This document shows positions 34,638 through 42,316 of a stretch of DNA of 64,000 nt, in pieces. The notes beneath the pieces were generated by a model, which saw nothing but the letters and a program-made list of their open reading frames with translations, had not been told where the DNA came from and searched no databases. The DNA is from Ruminococcus sp. Its GTDB lineage: Bacteria; Bacillota; Clostridia; Oscillospirales; Ruminococcaceae. The position numbers and the translations under genes are program-made. How positions within the stretch are numbered: the stretch's first letter is position 1; each line of letters begins with the position of its first letter. The stretch lies in contig NZ_JAHZAX010000007.1 of NCBI RefSeq assembly GCF_019423705.1, positions 62,001 through 126,000 on the forward strand, read 5' to 3'.

Positions 34638-35419
34638 CGGCTTTCCCTGCCTTGTATGTCATTTTCGTGAAGCTTATAAAGCTCCGCTATCTTGTCCGCA
34701 AGGGCGTGATATTCAGCGGCGGAGGTGCTTTCGGGGAAAGCTTCCACAACAGTTTTGCCAAGCTCTTCCGCCTGCGCAACCACGTCAGAACGGCTTATAT
34801 CGGCTATTATCTGCGTGTGAAAATCCGCCGCAAGCTCTGCGGCTTTGGCGTCCTCGTTTTTCACATTGCGCCTGTTTAAGATTATTCCGCCAAGGGTGGC
34901 ATAGCCACGGCTTTTGAAATTTTCCACAGCCATTGCGATATTTGCGGCGGCGTAAATGGACATATTCTCGCCTGATGTGATGATGAAAATTTCGTCCGCA
35001 TAGCCCTTTCGCATTGGCATTGAAAATCCGCCGCACACAACGTCGCCAAGCACATCGTAAATGACGATATCGGGGGCGTATTTTTCATATGCGCCTTTCT
35101 TTTCAAGTTCTTCCAATGCGGCGATTATGCCCCTGCCTGCACAGCCAAGCCCCGGCACAGGGCCGCCTGCTTCAACGCATATGACGCCCCCTGCCCCCTC
35201 ACAGACCATATCTTCAAGGACAAAGTCGCCGCCATTTCTCACAAGCTCCAGCACAGTTTTGATACGCTTGCCGCCGTGAAGAAGTATGGTGGAATCTGCT
35301 TTCGGGTCACAGCCGATCTGCATAACTTTAAGCCCATTTTGCGCAAGGGCGCAGCTCAGATTTGAAGCGGTGGTGGATTTGCCTATGCCGCCCTTTCCAT
35401 AAAAAGCAAGCTTTATCAT
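34634..35419 (-). CDS. Nitrogenase iron-protein-like ATPase, NifH-type (set 2)
   Basis: 261 residues, same length as the set 1 copy. P-loop GKGGIGKST (8-16), GCDPKADST, cluster cysteines C93 (LGCAGRG) and C129 (GDVVCGG). Four-base overlaps with hydE upstream and the D-like gene downstream. The C-terminal halves of the two NifH-like proteins differ most, which fits each serving its own D/K partner. Confidence 0.92.
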   Translation of the reverse strand: MIKLAFYGKGGIGKSTTASNLSCALAQNGLKVMQIGCDPKADSTILLHGGKRIKTVLELVRNGGDFVLEDMVCEGAGGVICVEAGGPVPGLGCAGRGIIAALEELEKKGAYEKYAPDIVIYDVLGDVVCGGFSMPMRKGYADEIFIITSGENMSIYAAANIAMAVENFKSRGYATLGGIILNRRNVKNEDAKAAELAADFHTQIIADISRSDVVAQAEELGKTVVEAFPESTSAAEYHALADKIAELYKLHENDIQGRESR

Positions 35420-36459
35420 TCCCTGTAATCTCCTCTTGAAATTTTGATGTTGTATCCAATGGACTTCATACGCCCTTCAAGGCAAGCTCTGCATTGCGCG
35501 GATTCGTCCCCCGTGCAAATTTTGTTGTCGTAAAGCATATATTTTTTTCGCACCTCCAGCGGCGAAAGGTTTGGCATTATGACATTTGCGCCGGCAAGCA
35601 CGCCCTGCTCACGGCCTCTCGGGTCGATTGTGCCGAGGGCGGTGGTGGCAGGCAGCAAAACTTTCGGAAGCATTATCCTGCAAAGGCTCAGCATAAAAAG
35701 GGTGAGCTCGAAAGAGCCTTGGGGGAAGTCTCTGAAAGGCGTGTCCTTGTGTGGGATAAAGGGGCCTAAGCCTATCATATGGGGGCGAAATTTGCCCATA
35801 AATTCCATATCATCCGCAAGACATTCCGCCGTCTGATACGGCGAACCTATCATCATTCCGCAGCCTGTTTGATAGCCGATAGCTTTGAGGTTTTCAAGAC
35901 ATTCCATTCGGTTTTTCCAAGACATTTCCTTTGGGTGAAGCTTGCCGTAATGGCTCTCGTCAGCGGTCTCGTGGCGGAGCAGATATCTGTCCGCACCAGC
36001 CTCAAAAAACGCCTTATAATCGTCATAACTTTTTTCACCAAGCGAAAGGGTGATAGCGCAGTCGGGGTGACGTGATCTTATCTCGCTTACGATATCGCAC
36101 ATAATGTCACGGTCGTAAAAGCCGTCCTCGCCGCTTTGCAGCACAAAGGTGCGGAAGCCGTAGCCGTACCCCTCATCGCAGCAGGAAAGTATCTCATCTT
36201 TCGTCAGCCGATATCTGCTGACGTTGCCGTTTGAGCGCCTTATTCCGCAGTAAATGCAGTCGTTTTTGCAGATGTTTGAAAACTCCACAATGCCTCTTAT
36301 AAAAATATCATTGCCGAAATTCTCCTGCGCAATGCCCCTTGCAAGCTCTGCGGCGTAAGCCCTGTCGTCCTCGTCAAAGTCAGATATGAGAGTGACCCAT
36401 TCGGCGTGGGAAAGCTTTTTCTCGCTGTTCAGTTTATCAATAAGAATAATCTGTTTCAA
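35416..36459 (-). CDS. hydE: HydE, radical SAM maturase of the [FeFe]-hydrogenase H-cluster
   Basis: Radical S-adenosylmethionine enzyme acting on an Fe(CO)2(CN)cysteine-type precursor to build the two-iron subcluster. 347 residues. The SAM cluster motif CKNDCIYC (C64, C68, C71) is preceded by GIVEFSN as in HydE. The C-terminal second-cluster motif CTGDESAQCRAC (CX7CX2C), known from HydE, is kept. PylB and BioB relatives lack that combination. Four-base overlaps with hydF and the nifH-like gene. Confidence 0.9.
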   Translation of the reverse strand: MKQIILIDKLNSEKKLSHAEWVTLISDFDEDDRAYAAELARGIAQENFGNDIFIRGIVEFSNICKNDCIYCGIRRSNGNVSRYRLTKDEILSCCDEGYGYGFRTFVLQSGEDGFYDRDIMCDIVSEIRSRHPDCAITLSLGEKSYDDYKAFFEAGADRYLLRHETADESHYGKLHPKEMSWKNRMECLENLKAIGYQTGCGMMIGSPYQTAECLADDMEFMGKFRPHMIGLGPFIPHKDTPFRDFPQGSFELTLFMLSLCRIMLPKVLLPATTALGTIDPRGREQGVLAGANVIMPNLSPLEVRKKYMLYDNKICTGDESAQCRACLEGRMKSIGYNIKISRGDYRE

Positions 36460-37652
36460 TCTTCAAGCTCCTTTGCAAGGTCGGGAAAAATTCCAATGCT
36501 GCGCTTTAAAATGCCCTTCATATGTGCGATAGCAATGCCGTAATTTGTAAACGGCACCCCTGTCTTTATGGCGCAGTTCATACGGCTTTGTATCTCACGA
36601 GAACCAAGCATACAGCCGCCGCAATGTATTATAAGTTTAAACTTGGAAAGCTCTTCGGGGAAGCCGTGACCGGAGGAGAGCGTTATGTCAAGGTCTTTTC
36701 CCGTGTGCTCTTTGAGCCATTTCGGCAGCTTTACAGAGCCGATATCGCCGCATTGCCTGTGATGTGTGCAGCCCTCTGAAATAAGCACATTGTCGCCGTC
36801 GCAAAGCCTGTCCAAAGCTTTCACGCCCTTGACCGCCGTTTCAAGAAAGCCTTTGTACCTTGCCATAAGTATCGAAAATGACGTCAGAGGAATATCCTCG
36901 GGGGTCTCTTTGGATACCCGTTCAAATGCCTGACTGTCCGTTATCACAAGGGTTGGCTTCACACGTTCAAGAGCCGTCAAAAGCTCTGTTTCTTTCACCA
37001 CAACAGCGCAGGCGCTTGCTTCAAGCACGTCCCTTATGACCTGCTGCTGCGGCAGGATAAGCCTGCCCTTTGGTGCGGCGCTGTCGATAGGCGTGACCAG
37101 CACCACCATATCTTTTGGCGATATAAGATCGCCCACAAGCTTCATCGTCATATCCTCCGTGCGCACAAGCTTTGAAATGGCGTTTTTAAGCTCCTCAATG
37201 CCCCTGCGCTCCTTTGCGCTGACGTATATGGCATTGTCCTCTTGCGGCAATTCGCCGATAAGGTCGGACTTGTTTTTTGCGATTATGAAAGGGATATTTT
37301 TCTCTTTGAAAATTTCGATGAGCTGTTTCTCGCAGCCGCCAAGCTGACAGGTGCAGTCGGTGACGAGAACGGCGCAGTCCGTTCGCTCAAGTATCTCACG
37401 GGTCTTTTTGACACGCAGCTCTCCAAGCTCGCCCTCGTCGTCAAAGCCCGGTGTGTCGATGATCACGACAGGGCCGATGGGCAAAAGCTCCATTGCCTTT
37501 GAAACAGGGTCGGTGGTAGTGCCTTTCGTGTCTGATACCACTGCAAGCTCTTGGTTCGTCACGGCGTTCACAACGCTTGATTTGCCTGCATTTCTCCGAC
37601 CGAAAAAGCCGATGTGTACTCTTTCTCCGCTTGGTGCGTCATTAAGTCCCAT
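36456..37652 (-). CDS. hydF: HydF, GTPase scaffold of [FeFe]-hydrogenase maturation
   Basis: Carries and delivers the two-iron subcluster to the hydrogenase. 398 residues: GTPase domain (GRRNAGKSS 18-26, DTPGFDDEG, NKSD), dimerisation domain, and cluster-binding domain with the HydF pattern CTH...HCGGC, all intact. First gene of the long operon; ATG after GGAGGG. Upstream lies a leader with a terminator hairpin that could gate the whole operon. HydG and the hydrogenase itself are not in this window. Confidence 0.94.
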   Translation of the reverse strand: MGLNDAPSGERVHIGFFGRRNAGKSSVVNAVTNQELAVVSDTKGTTTDPVSKAMELLPIGPVVIIDTPGFDDEGELGELRVKKTREILERTDCAVLVTDCTCQLGGCEKQLIEIFKEKNIPFIIAKNKSDLIGELPQEDNAIYVSAKERRGIEELKNAISKLVRTEDMTMKLVGDLISPKDMVVLVTPIDSAAPKGRLILPQQQVIRDVLEASACAVVVKETELLTALERVKPTLVITDSQAFERVSKETPEDIPLTSFSILMARYKGFLETAVKGVKALDRLCDGDNVLISEGCTHHRQCGDIGSVKLPKWLKEHTGKDLDITLSSGHGFPEELSKFKLIIHCGGCMLGSREIQSRMNCAIKTGVPFTNYGIAIAHMKGILKRSIGIFPDLAKELED

Positions 37653-37835
37653 AAAAAGCCCTCCAAAATAGTAAAAAACTAAAAACTAAAAAAATAAGCC
37701 GTACCCCGAAGATACAGCCAAAACTTTCTGCGAAATCGTATCAAAACAACGCCACGGGATATCACCGACGGCTTTTCGCAAACAGTTTATGATGTACTTT
37801 CGCCTTAAAGTTTAAAAAACTTTTCGGCGTCAGGG
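37653..37835 (-). promoter_or_regulatory. Structured leader of the hydF operon, attenuator or riboswitch candidate
   Basis: On the minus strand, a stem-loop (37801-37829; inner arms AAAGTTT/AAACTTT) is followed by TGCGAAA (37774-37780) pairing with TTTCGCA (37729-37735) around a GCC-GG/CC-GGC hairpin. Then comes a terminator (37688-37719), 35 bases before the hydF start. AAGCCGT (37768-37774) can instead pair with ACGGCTT (37696-37702), which destroys both the stem and the terminator. Two exclusive folds, one terminating, are the hallmark of attenuation. It matches no riboswitch class I can name. Confidence 0.55.
37688..37719 (-). terminator. Leader terminator upstream of hydF
   Basis: Minus strand: GGCTGTATC (37711-37719), 5-nt loop, GGTACGGCT (37697-37705), nine pairs including wobbles, followed by TATTTTTTTAG. 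Lies between the regulator gene and hydF, in the direction of hydF. Confidence 0.65.
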
Positions 37836-37857
37836 ATCATAAATTTGTATAGTATGT

Positions 37858-38022
37858 AATTATAGTAATTATAATACAGCTCGTTGAAAAAGCCCGACAA
37901 AAGTGGGACGTCGAGGACGCCGTCCCATACAATTGGCGTAAATACGCTGTTTATATGTAGGGGCGAACAGCGTTCGCCCGTTATTTTGGTGTTTTTCAAC
38001 AGTCTCAATTATAGTAATTATA
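37858..38022. mobile_element. Composite palindromic element flanked by 16-bp direct repeats
   Basis: AATTATAGTAATTATA occurs at 37858-37873 and 38007-38022. Between them lies a unit with inverted ends GTTGAAAAA (37883-37891) / TTTTTCAAC (37992-38000), a GGGACG...CGTCCC palindrome, CAATTGGCGTAAATACG and a GTAGGGGCGAAC...GTTCGCCC palindrome. No coding frame. The flanking repeats look like a target-site duplication. Related copies are at 8220-8403 and 48105-48285. Confidence 0.75.
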
Positions 38023-38030
38023 GTAGTGTG

Positions 38031-38276
38031 TTATTGCGGCGAATAAAGAGTCTTTGCGGTCACGCCATCGATCCTGCCGATCTTTCCTGCAAGGGAATTT
38101 ATCTTGTCCTGCGGTGCGTCAATGGCAACGCTTATGATGTTCATACCCTTTTCACGATAGGGTATACCCATTCTGCCGATTATAAAGTCTGCATATTCGT
38201 GGAGCACGGCGTTTATCTCTTGGGCAGAGCCGTTGTTTCGGGCGATTATTGCGATCATCGCAACACGGGTCTCCAT
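38031..38276 (-). CDS. TM1266-type putative iron-only hydrogenase system regulator
   Basis: 81 residues with an ACT/NikR-C-like ferredoxin fold (VAMIAIIARN...NIISVAIDAPQDKINSLAGKIGRIDGV). Small proteins of this family are typically found beside hydE/hydF/hydG and are named for that link; their mechanism is not established. Its place just upstream of hydF on the same strand supports the assignment and shows the operon belongs to hydrogenase-type cofactor assembly. Good GGAGG site (AGGTTTATAG spacing). Confidence 0.87.
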   Translation of the reverse strand: METRVAMIAIIARNNGSAQEINAVLHEYADFIIGRMGIPYREKGMNIISVAIDAPQDKINSLAGKIGRIDGVTAKTLYSPQ

Positions 38277-38303
38277 TTGCTATAAACCTCCCGTCGAAAA
38301 GTG

Positions 38304-38333
38304 GAACATATCAAATGAAAGCTAGATATGTTC
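38304..38333 (-). promoter_or_regulatory. Dyad in the 5' leader of the TM1266-type gene
   Basis: GAACATATC (38304-38312) and GATATGTTC (38325-38333), a perfect 9-bp inverted repeat with a 12-nt spacer, between the promoter and start codon. May be an operator or an RNA hairpin. Confidence 0.5.
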
Positions 38334-38350
38334 ACCATATCTTACTTTTG

Positions 38351-38379
38351 ATTTTATCACATTTTGTGTGTATTGTCAA
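38351..38379 (-). promoter_or_regulatory. Promoter of the TM1266-type gene and probably of the whole hyd/nif-like/hyp operon
   Basis: Minus strand TTGACA (38374-38379), 17 nt, TAAAAT (38351-38356). No comparably good promoter was found nearer hydF, though the AT-rich 37835-37880 stretch could hold a weak one. Confidence 0.7.
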
Positions 38380-38426
38380 CGACAAACGCCCTTTTTCAAA
38401 TGTTTTTATAAATTTTTCGATAAGCA

Positions 38427-38455
38427 TTGACAAACAAAGTTAGCTGTGGTAAACT
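38427..38455 (+). promoter_or_regulatory. Promoter of the feo operon
   Basis: TTGACA (38427-38432), 17 nt, TAAACT (38450-38455), about 95 bp upstream of feoA and back to back with the TM1266 promoter (48 bp between the two -35 boxes). No convincing Fur or DtxR-type operator was seen. Confidence 0.65.
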
Positions 38456-38551
38456 TTTATTTGTGAGAATTATATTGCTAAGTACAAAATATAATGATAG
38501 TGCAGACTATGCAGTTAGAATATACCTATCGAAAATATAGGAGGAGAATAA

Positions 38552-38836
38552 ATGGCAGAACAGAAAGAACAAACAAAATTAACGCTGGACAAGCTTAAAA
38601 TAGGCGAAAGCGCCACGATCAAGACCGTGGGGGGCGAGGGTTCTCTGCGGCTGAGGTTTCTCGATATGGGGCTTATCCCCGGCACAAAAGTTAAAATGCT
38701 CAAAAGAGCGCCAATGGGCGATCCGCTGGATATCATCATTCGTGGATATGAGCTTACGCTGCGTATTGAGGACGCCCGAAATATTGAGATAGATATGGAG
38801 ATAACAGACGTTTTAAAAGGAGAGAACAAAAAATGA
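38552..38836 (+). CDS. feoA: FeoA, small SH3-like partner of the ferrous iron transporter
   Basis: 94 residues; FeoA domain with the typical GEGSLRLRFLDMGLIPGTKV core. Cytoplasmic helper of FeoB. ATG follows AGGAGG; the gene overlaps feoB by 4 bp. Confidence 0.93.
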   Translation: MAEQKEQTKLTLDKLKIGESATIKTVGGEGSLRLRFLDMGLIPGTKVKMLKRAPMGDPLDIIIRGYELTLRIEDARNIEIDMEITDVLKGENKK

Positions 38837-40839
38837 GATTTGCCCTTGCAGGAAATCAAAACTGCGGAAAGACCACACTTTTCAACGCCTTGACAGGCTC
38901 GAACCAGCACGTCGGAAACTTTCCGGGCGTAACTGTGGAGCAGAAAGTCGGCGAGATAAGGGGCGAGAAAGACTGCTCTGTCGTCGATCTGCCGGGAATT
39001 TATTCTCTGCGGCCTTATACGCAGGAGGAGATCGTCACCCGTGATTATATCATAAACGAAAAGCCCGACGGCATAATAAATATTGTTGACGCCACCAATA
39101 TCGAGCGAAATCTCTATCTGACCTTGCAGCTTTTGGAGCTTCGTGTGCCAATGGTGCTGGCGCTGAATATGATGGACGAGGTGAGAGCCAACGGCGGAAC
39201 TATCGACGTGAAAATGATGAGCGACGCCTTGGGCATACCCGTTGTGCCCATAAGTGCCGCAAAGGGTGAGGGCGTTTCAGACCTTATCGACAAAGCCCTC
39301 GAGACCGCAAGAAATAAGAAAAAGCCAATCGTGACGGACTTTTGCGCCGATGATTCAGCCGTCCACCGCTGTATACACGCAGTAGTCCACCTTATAATGG
39401 ATCACGCCAACCGTGCAGGCATCCCACCGAGATTTTGCGCCACAAAGCTTATCGAGGGGGATAGAAACATCGAGGATCAGCTTGCATTGAATCAAAACGA
39501 GCTTGAGCTTTTGGAGCATTGCATTGTGGAAATGGAAGCCGAATCGGGGCTTGACCGCAACGCCGCCCTTGCAGATATGCGCTATAACTTCATCGAAAAG
39601 GTGGTGGCAATAAGCGTTGTGAAATGCCACGAGAGCCGTGAGCATAAGCGCAGCGTGAAGATCGACCGCATTTTGACAGGAAAATACACGGCTCTGCCCG
39701 TTTTCTTCGGCATAATGTTCCTTGTGTTCTTCCTCACATTCAACGTTATCGGCTCCACACTCTCCGACTGGCTTTCCTTTGGCATAGACAAGCTTACGGC
39801 GCTGGCGGACAAGGGGCTCACCGCATATGGCATTAACCCTGTCGTCCATAGCCTTATAATAGACGGCGTGTTCGCAGGTGTGGGAAGCGTGCTGAGCTTT
39901 CTGCCGATAATAGTCACGCTATTCTTTTTCCTTTCTATCTTAGAGGACACGGGCTATATGGCGAGGGTCGCCTTTGTAATGGACAAGCTGCTGAGAAAGA
40001 TCGGCCTTTCGGGCAGAAGCTTTGTGCCAATGCTTATCGGCTTCGGCTGTTCCGTTCCTGCGATAATGGCAACAAGAACGCTGGTCTCAGACCGTGACAG
40101 AAAAATGACTATCCTGCTGACCCCTTATATGAGCTGTTCGGCGAAAATACCTATCTACGCAGTTTTCTGCGCCGCATTTTTCAAAAAGTATCAAGCTCTC
40201 GTGATGATAGGGCTTTACATAACGGGTATGCTTTTGGGCATAATTGTCGCCCTGCTGCTCAAAAATACAGCCTTTCGTGGCAAACCTGTGCCGTTTGTAA
40301 TGGAGCTTCCGAACTATCGCTTGCCTTCCGCAAAAAGCGTTGGTTTGCTGCTGTGGGATAAGGCAAAGGACTTCATCGAAAGAGCTTTCACGGTCATCTT
40401 TGCCGCAACCATTATAATATGGTTCTTGCAGACTTTCGACACAAGGCTCAATGTGGTATCGAACTCTTCCGACAGTCTGCTTGCTCTTATCGGGCAGGCG
40501 ATATCGCCGATATTCACGCCGCTGGGCTTTGCAGACTGGCGTGTAACGACTTCACTCATCTCGGGCTTCACCGCAAAGGAAGCCGCCGTCAGCACAATGG
40601 CTGTGCTTATGAACACCAGCACCGCAAACCTCGGCGCAGCACTTTCGGGTGCGTTCTCGACACTTTCCGCTCTAAGCTTCCTCGTTTTCACCCTGCTTTA
40701 TACCCCTTGCGTTGCGGCTGTAGCAACTATCAAGCGTGAACTGGGTTCTGGCGTTCAGACTGTTGCAGTTGTTATAATGCAATGCGCTGTTGCTTGGCTG
40801 TGCGGCTGCGCAGTCTATCAGATAGGTGCGCTGTTATGA
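38833..40839 (+). CDS. feoB: FeoB, GTP-linked ferrous iron transporter
   Basis: 668 residues: N-terminal G domain (GNQNCGKTT, DLPGIYSL, NMMDE), helical linker, then a membrane domain with two Gate repeats (for example GFGCSVPAIMATRTL and SGFTAKEAAVS). It imports Fe2+. Its position divergent from the iron-cofactor operon suggests linked iron demand, although no shared operator is obvious. All G motifs look intact. Confidence 0.96.
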   Translation: MRFALAGNQNCGKTTLFNALTGSNQHVGNFPGVTVEQKVGEIRGEKDCSVVDLPGIYSLRPYTQEEIVTRDYIINEKPDGIINIVDATNIERNLYLTLQLLELRVPMVLALNMMDEVRANGGTIDVKMMSDALGIPVVPISAAKGEGVSDLIDKALETARNKKKPIVTDFCADDSAVHRCIHAVVHLIMDHANRAGIPPRFCATKLIEGDRNIEDQLALNQNELELLEHCIVEMEAESGLDRNAALADMRYNFIEKVVAISVVKCHESREHKRSVKIDRILTGKYTALPVFFGIMFLVFFLTFNVIGSTLSDWLSFGIDKLTALADKGLTAYGINPVVHSLIIDGVFAGVGSVLSFLPIIVTLFFFLSILEDTGYMARVAFVMDKLLRKIGLSGRSFVPMLIGFGCSVPAIMATRTLVSDRDRKMTILLTPYMSCSAKIPIYAVFCAAFFKKYQALVMIGLYITGMLLGIIVALLLKNTAFRGKPVPFVMELPNYRLPSAKSVGLLLWDKAKDFIERAFTVIFAATIIIWFLQTFDTRLNVVSNSSDSLLALIGQAISPIFTPLGFADWRVTTSLISGFTAKEAAVSTMAVLMNTSTANLGAALSGAFSTLSALSFLVFTLLYTPCVAAVATIKRELGSGVQTVAVVIMQCAVAWLCGCAVYQIGALL

Positions 40840-41018
40840 CTATCGGCGGCGTGAAAATAGCTGATATCATCGTCATAGCCCTGCTGATATTGTGGGCGGC
40901 GCTGGCGGTCAGATATATGATAAAACGCAGAAAAAGCGGCAGGTGCATATCCTGCTCGGGCAATTGTCAATGCTGCAAAATAAGTAAAGCAAACTGCAAG
41001 ACCTCACAAAAAGGATAA
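40836..41018 (+). CDS. FeoB-associated Cys-rich membrane protein
   Basis: 60 residues: one membrane helix (about 8-26), a KRRK stop-transfer, then CISCSGNCQCCK and a further Cys. This is the small FeoB-associated family of anaerobic Firmicutes, possibly handling iron on the cytoplasmic side. ATGA overlap with feoB. Confidence 0.85.
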   Translation: MTIGGVKIADIIVIALLILWAALAVRYMIKRRKSGRCISCSGNCQCCKISKANCKTSQKG

Positions 41019-41027
41019 CATAAAAGA

Positions 41028-41068
41028 AATACCGCACAGACTTTTTACAGCGCTGTGCGGTATTCCTT
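41028..41068. terminator. Terminator of the feo operon, probably also serving the convergent LiaF-like gene
   Basis: 12-bp stem AATACCGCACAG (41028-41039) with CTGTGCGGTATT (41053-41064); T-rich sequence follows on both strands. Confidence 0.8.
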
Positions 41069-41125
41069 TGTGTTGGGATCACAAATATAAAAAATATTAT
41101 GAAGATAGGAAAAGGCTTAATAGTC

Positions 41126-41833
41126 TTAGATGTATGTTATATCAACACCTGAAGCTCTCACTCTGCCACGGAGGATAAGGGTCTTGCTGTCTTTATCAGC
41201 GTGCTTGTCGCCCGAGGTGTCAACGCCGCCGATAACGCAGTCGGCTTCGCTTATAACGCACCAGCTTCTTGGAATGTAAAGCTCAACGCCGCCGCAGGTC
41301 ACGTCAAGGTTTACAACAGCTTTGTCGGCGGCAAGATCGGCGTTGTCGAAATAAACTTCCAGCCCAGCGCACTTGCTGCGAATGTTGACCTCTTTGAGCG
41401 TTTGCGAGGTGATGTACTTTGTGCAGCCCGAAAAGCTTGTGCTGATATCCACAACTTCACCGTCAACAGAGGAAGAATCCCACTTGGGGTGATCTTCCAT
41501 TCCTGCGCTCCACTTGCTCTTTGTAATGCGGTAGCGATAGGGGAACAGCAGGGAGAAACCTGCGCTCAGCAGCACGGCAGCACCGAGGACAGGCCAAGGG
41601 GTGAACTTTTCGATGCCGAGAACATCGTCAAAAAGTATTGCGATGAAAGCAAGTGGGATAAAAATTCCTGAGAAATTAAGGTGACGTATACTTGTGATGA
41701 TAACGGGCATAAGCAGCAGGGCGATTATAATGCTGAATGCGGAAACAGAGCCCAGCAGGTCGGTTTGGGCGAGGATAAGGGCAGCGGCAGCGCCGATAAG
41801 GAAAATGCCCCAGATAAGATTTTTGCCTTTCAT
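41126..41833 (-). CDS. LiaF-like membrane protein
   Basis: 235 residues with four N-terminal membrane helices (about 7-105) and a C-terminal beta-rich domain like that of LiaF (SGVDITYI end, repeated VTCGGVELYIP patterns). LiaF-type proteins restrain cell-envelope stress systems. Here it is coupled (ATGA) to a LytTR regulator rather than a LiaRS two-component pair, a pairing often seen in Clostridia. Confidence 0.82.
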   Translation of the reverse strand: MKGKNLIWGIFLIGAAAALILAQTDLLGSVSAFSIIIALLLMPVIITSIRHLNFSGIFIPLAFIAILFDDVLGIEKFTPWPVLGAAVLLSAGFSLLFPYRYRITKSKWSAGMEDHPKWDSSSVDGEVVDISTSFSGCTKYITSQTLKEVNIRSKCAGLEVYFDNADLAADKAVVNLDVTCGGVELYIPRSWCVISEADCVIGGVDTSGDKHADKDSKTLILRGRVRASGVDITYI

Positions 41834-42285
41834 AGAAATCTCCTTTCAACAAGACGAAGTTTTAAAAGCTTGTAATAATTCCGTGAAGCGTACACCTGTT
41901 TGTGGGTGCCTGCGAAGCTGACGAGGCTTGCGGAGGTGATGTTTCTTTCCACGGAATAGATGTGTTTGACGTTTACAATAGTAGATTTTGAGATACGCAC
42001 GAACTTTTGCGGCAGGATATTTTCCAGCTCGAAGAGCTTCATTTTGACTTGGAAGATATCGTCAGCGGTATGAGCATTGAGAGCGTGTTCGGCGGTCTCG
42101 AAGAACAGGATAGAATCGAGGGAGGGGAAGAACTGAACGTTGTCCTTTAGGAAAACGATATCGGTATCGGTGGAGAGGTTTTCGGCAGCACGTTTTAGCT
42201 GGAGAATATTCTCGTCGATATCACGGCAGCGAATGACGACTTCATTTTGAGATAGGGAATCGTCGAGTTCGATCTTAACTTTCAA
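41830..42285 (-). CDS. LytTR-domain transcriptional regulator
   Basis: About 151 residues: a short N-terminal domain starting MKVKIELDD, then a LytTR DNA-binding domain (about 50-151, with FVRISKSTIVNVKHI). No receiver domain, so activity is probably set by the coupled LiaF-like membrane protein. The ATG at 42318 overlaps the -10 box of the only promoter, so it cannot be the start; TTG at 42285, preceded by GAAGGTGAAAGC, is chosen. Confidence 0.87.
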   Translation of the reverse strand: MKVKIELDDSLSQNEVVIRCRDIDENILQLKRAAENLSTDTDIVFLKDNVQFFPSLDSILFFETAEHALNAHTADDIFQVKMKLFELENILPQKFVRISKSTIVNVKHIYSVERNITSASLVSFAGTHKQVYASRNYYKLLKLRLVERRFL

Positions 42286-42316
42286 GCTTTCACCTTCGAA
42301 GTATTGGTATGAGAAC

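Noticed and set aside
28898..35419. Nitrogen fixation genes (nifHDK)
   Set aside because: FeMo-co ligands are missing in both NifD-like proteins, and no nifE, nifN or nifB is present. Treated as nitrogenase-like only.
38456..38551. Fur or DtxR operator before feoA
   Set aside because: ATAATGATAGT-like sequence is present but matches the consensus poorly.
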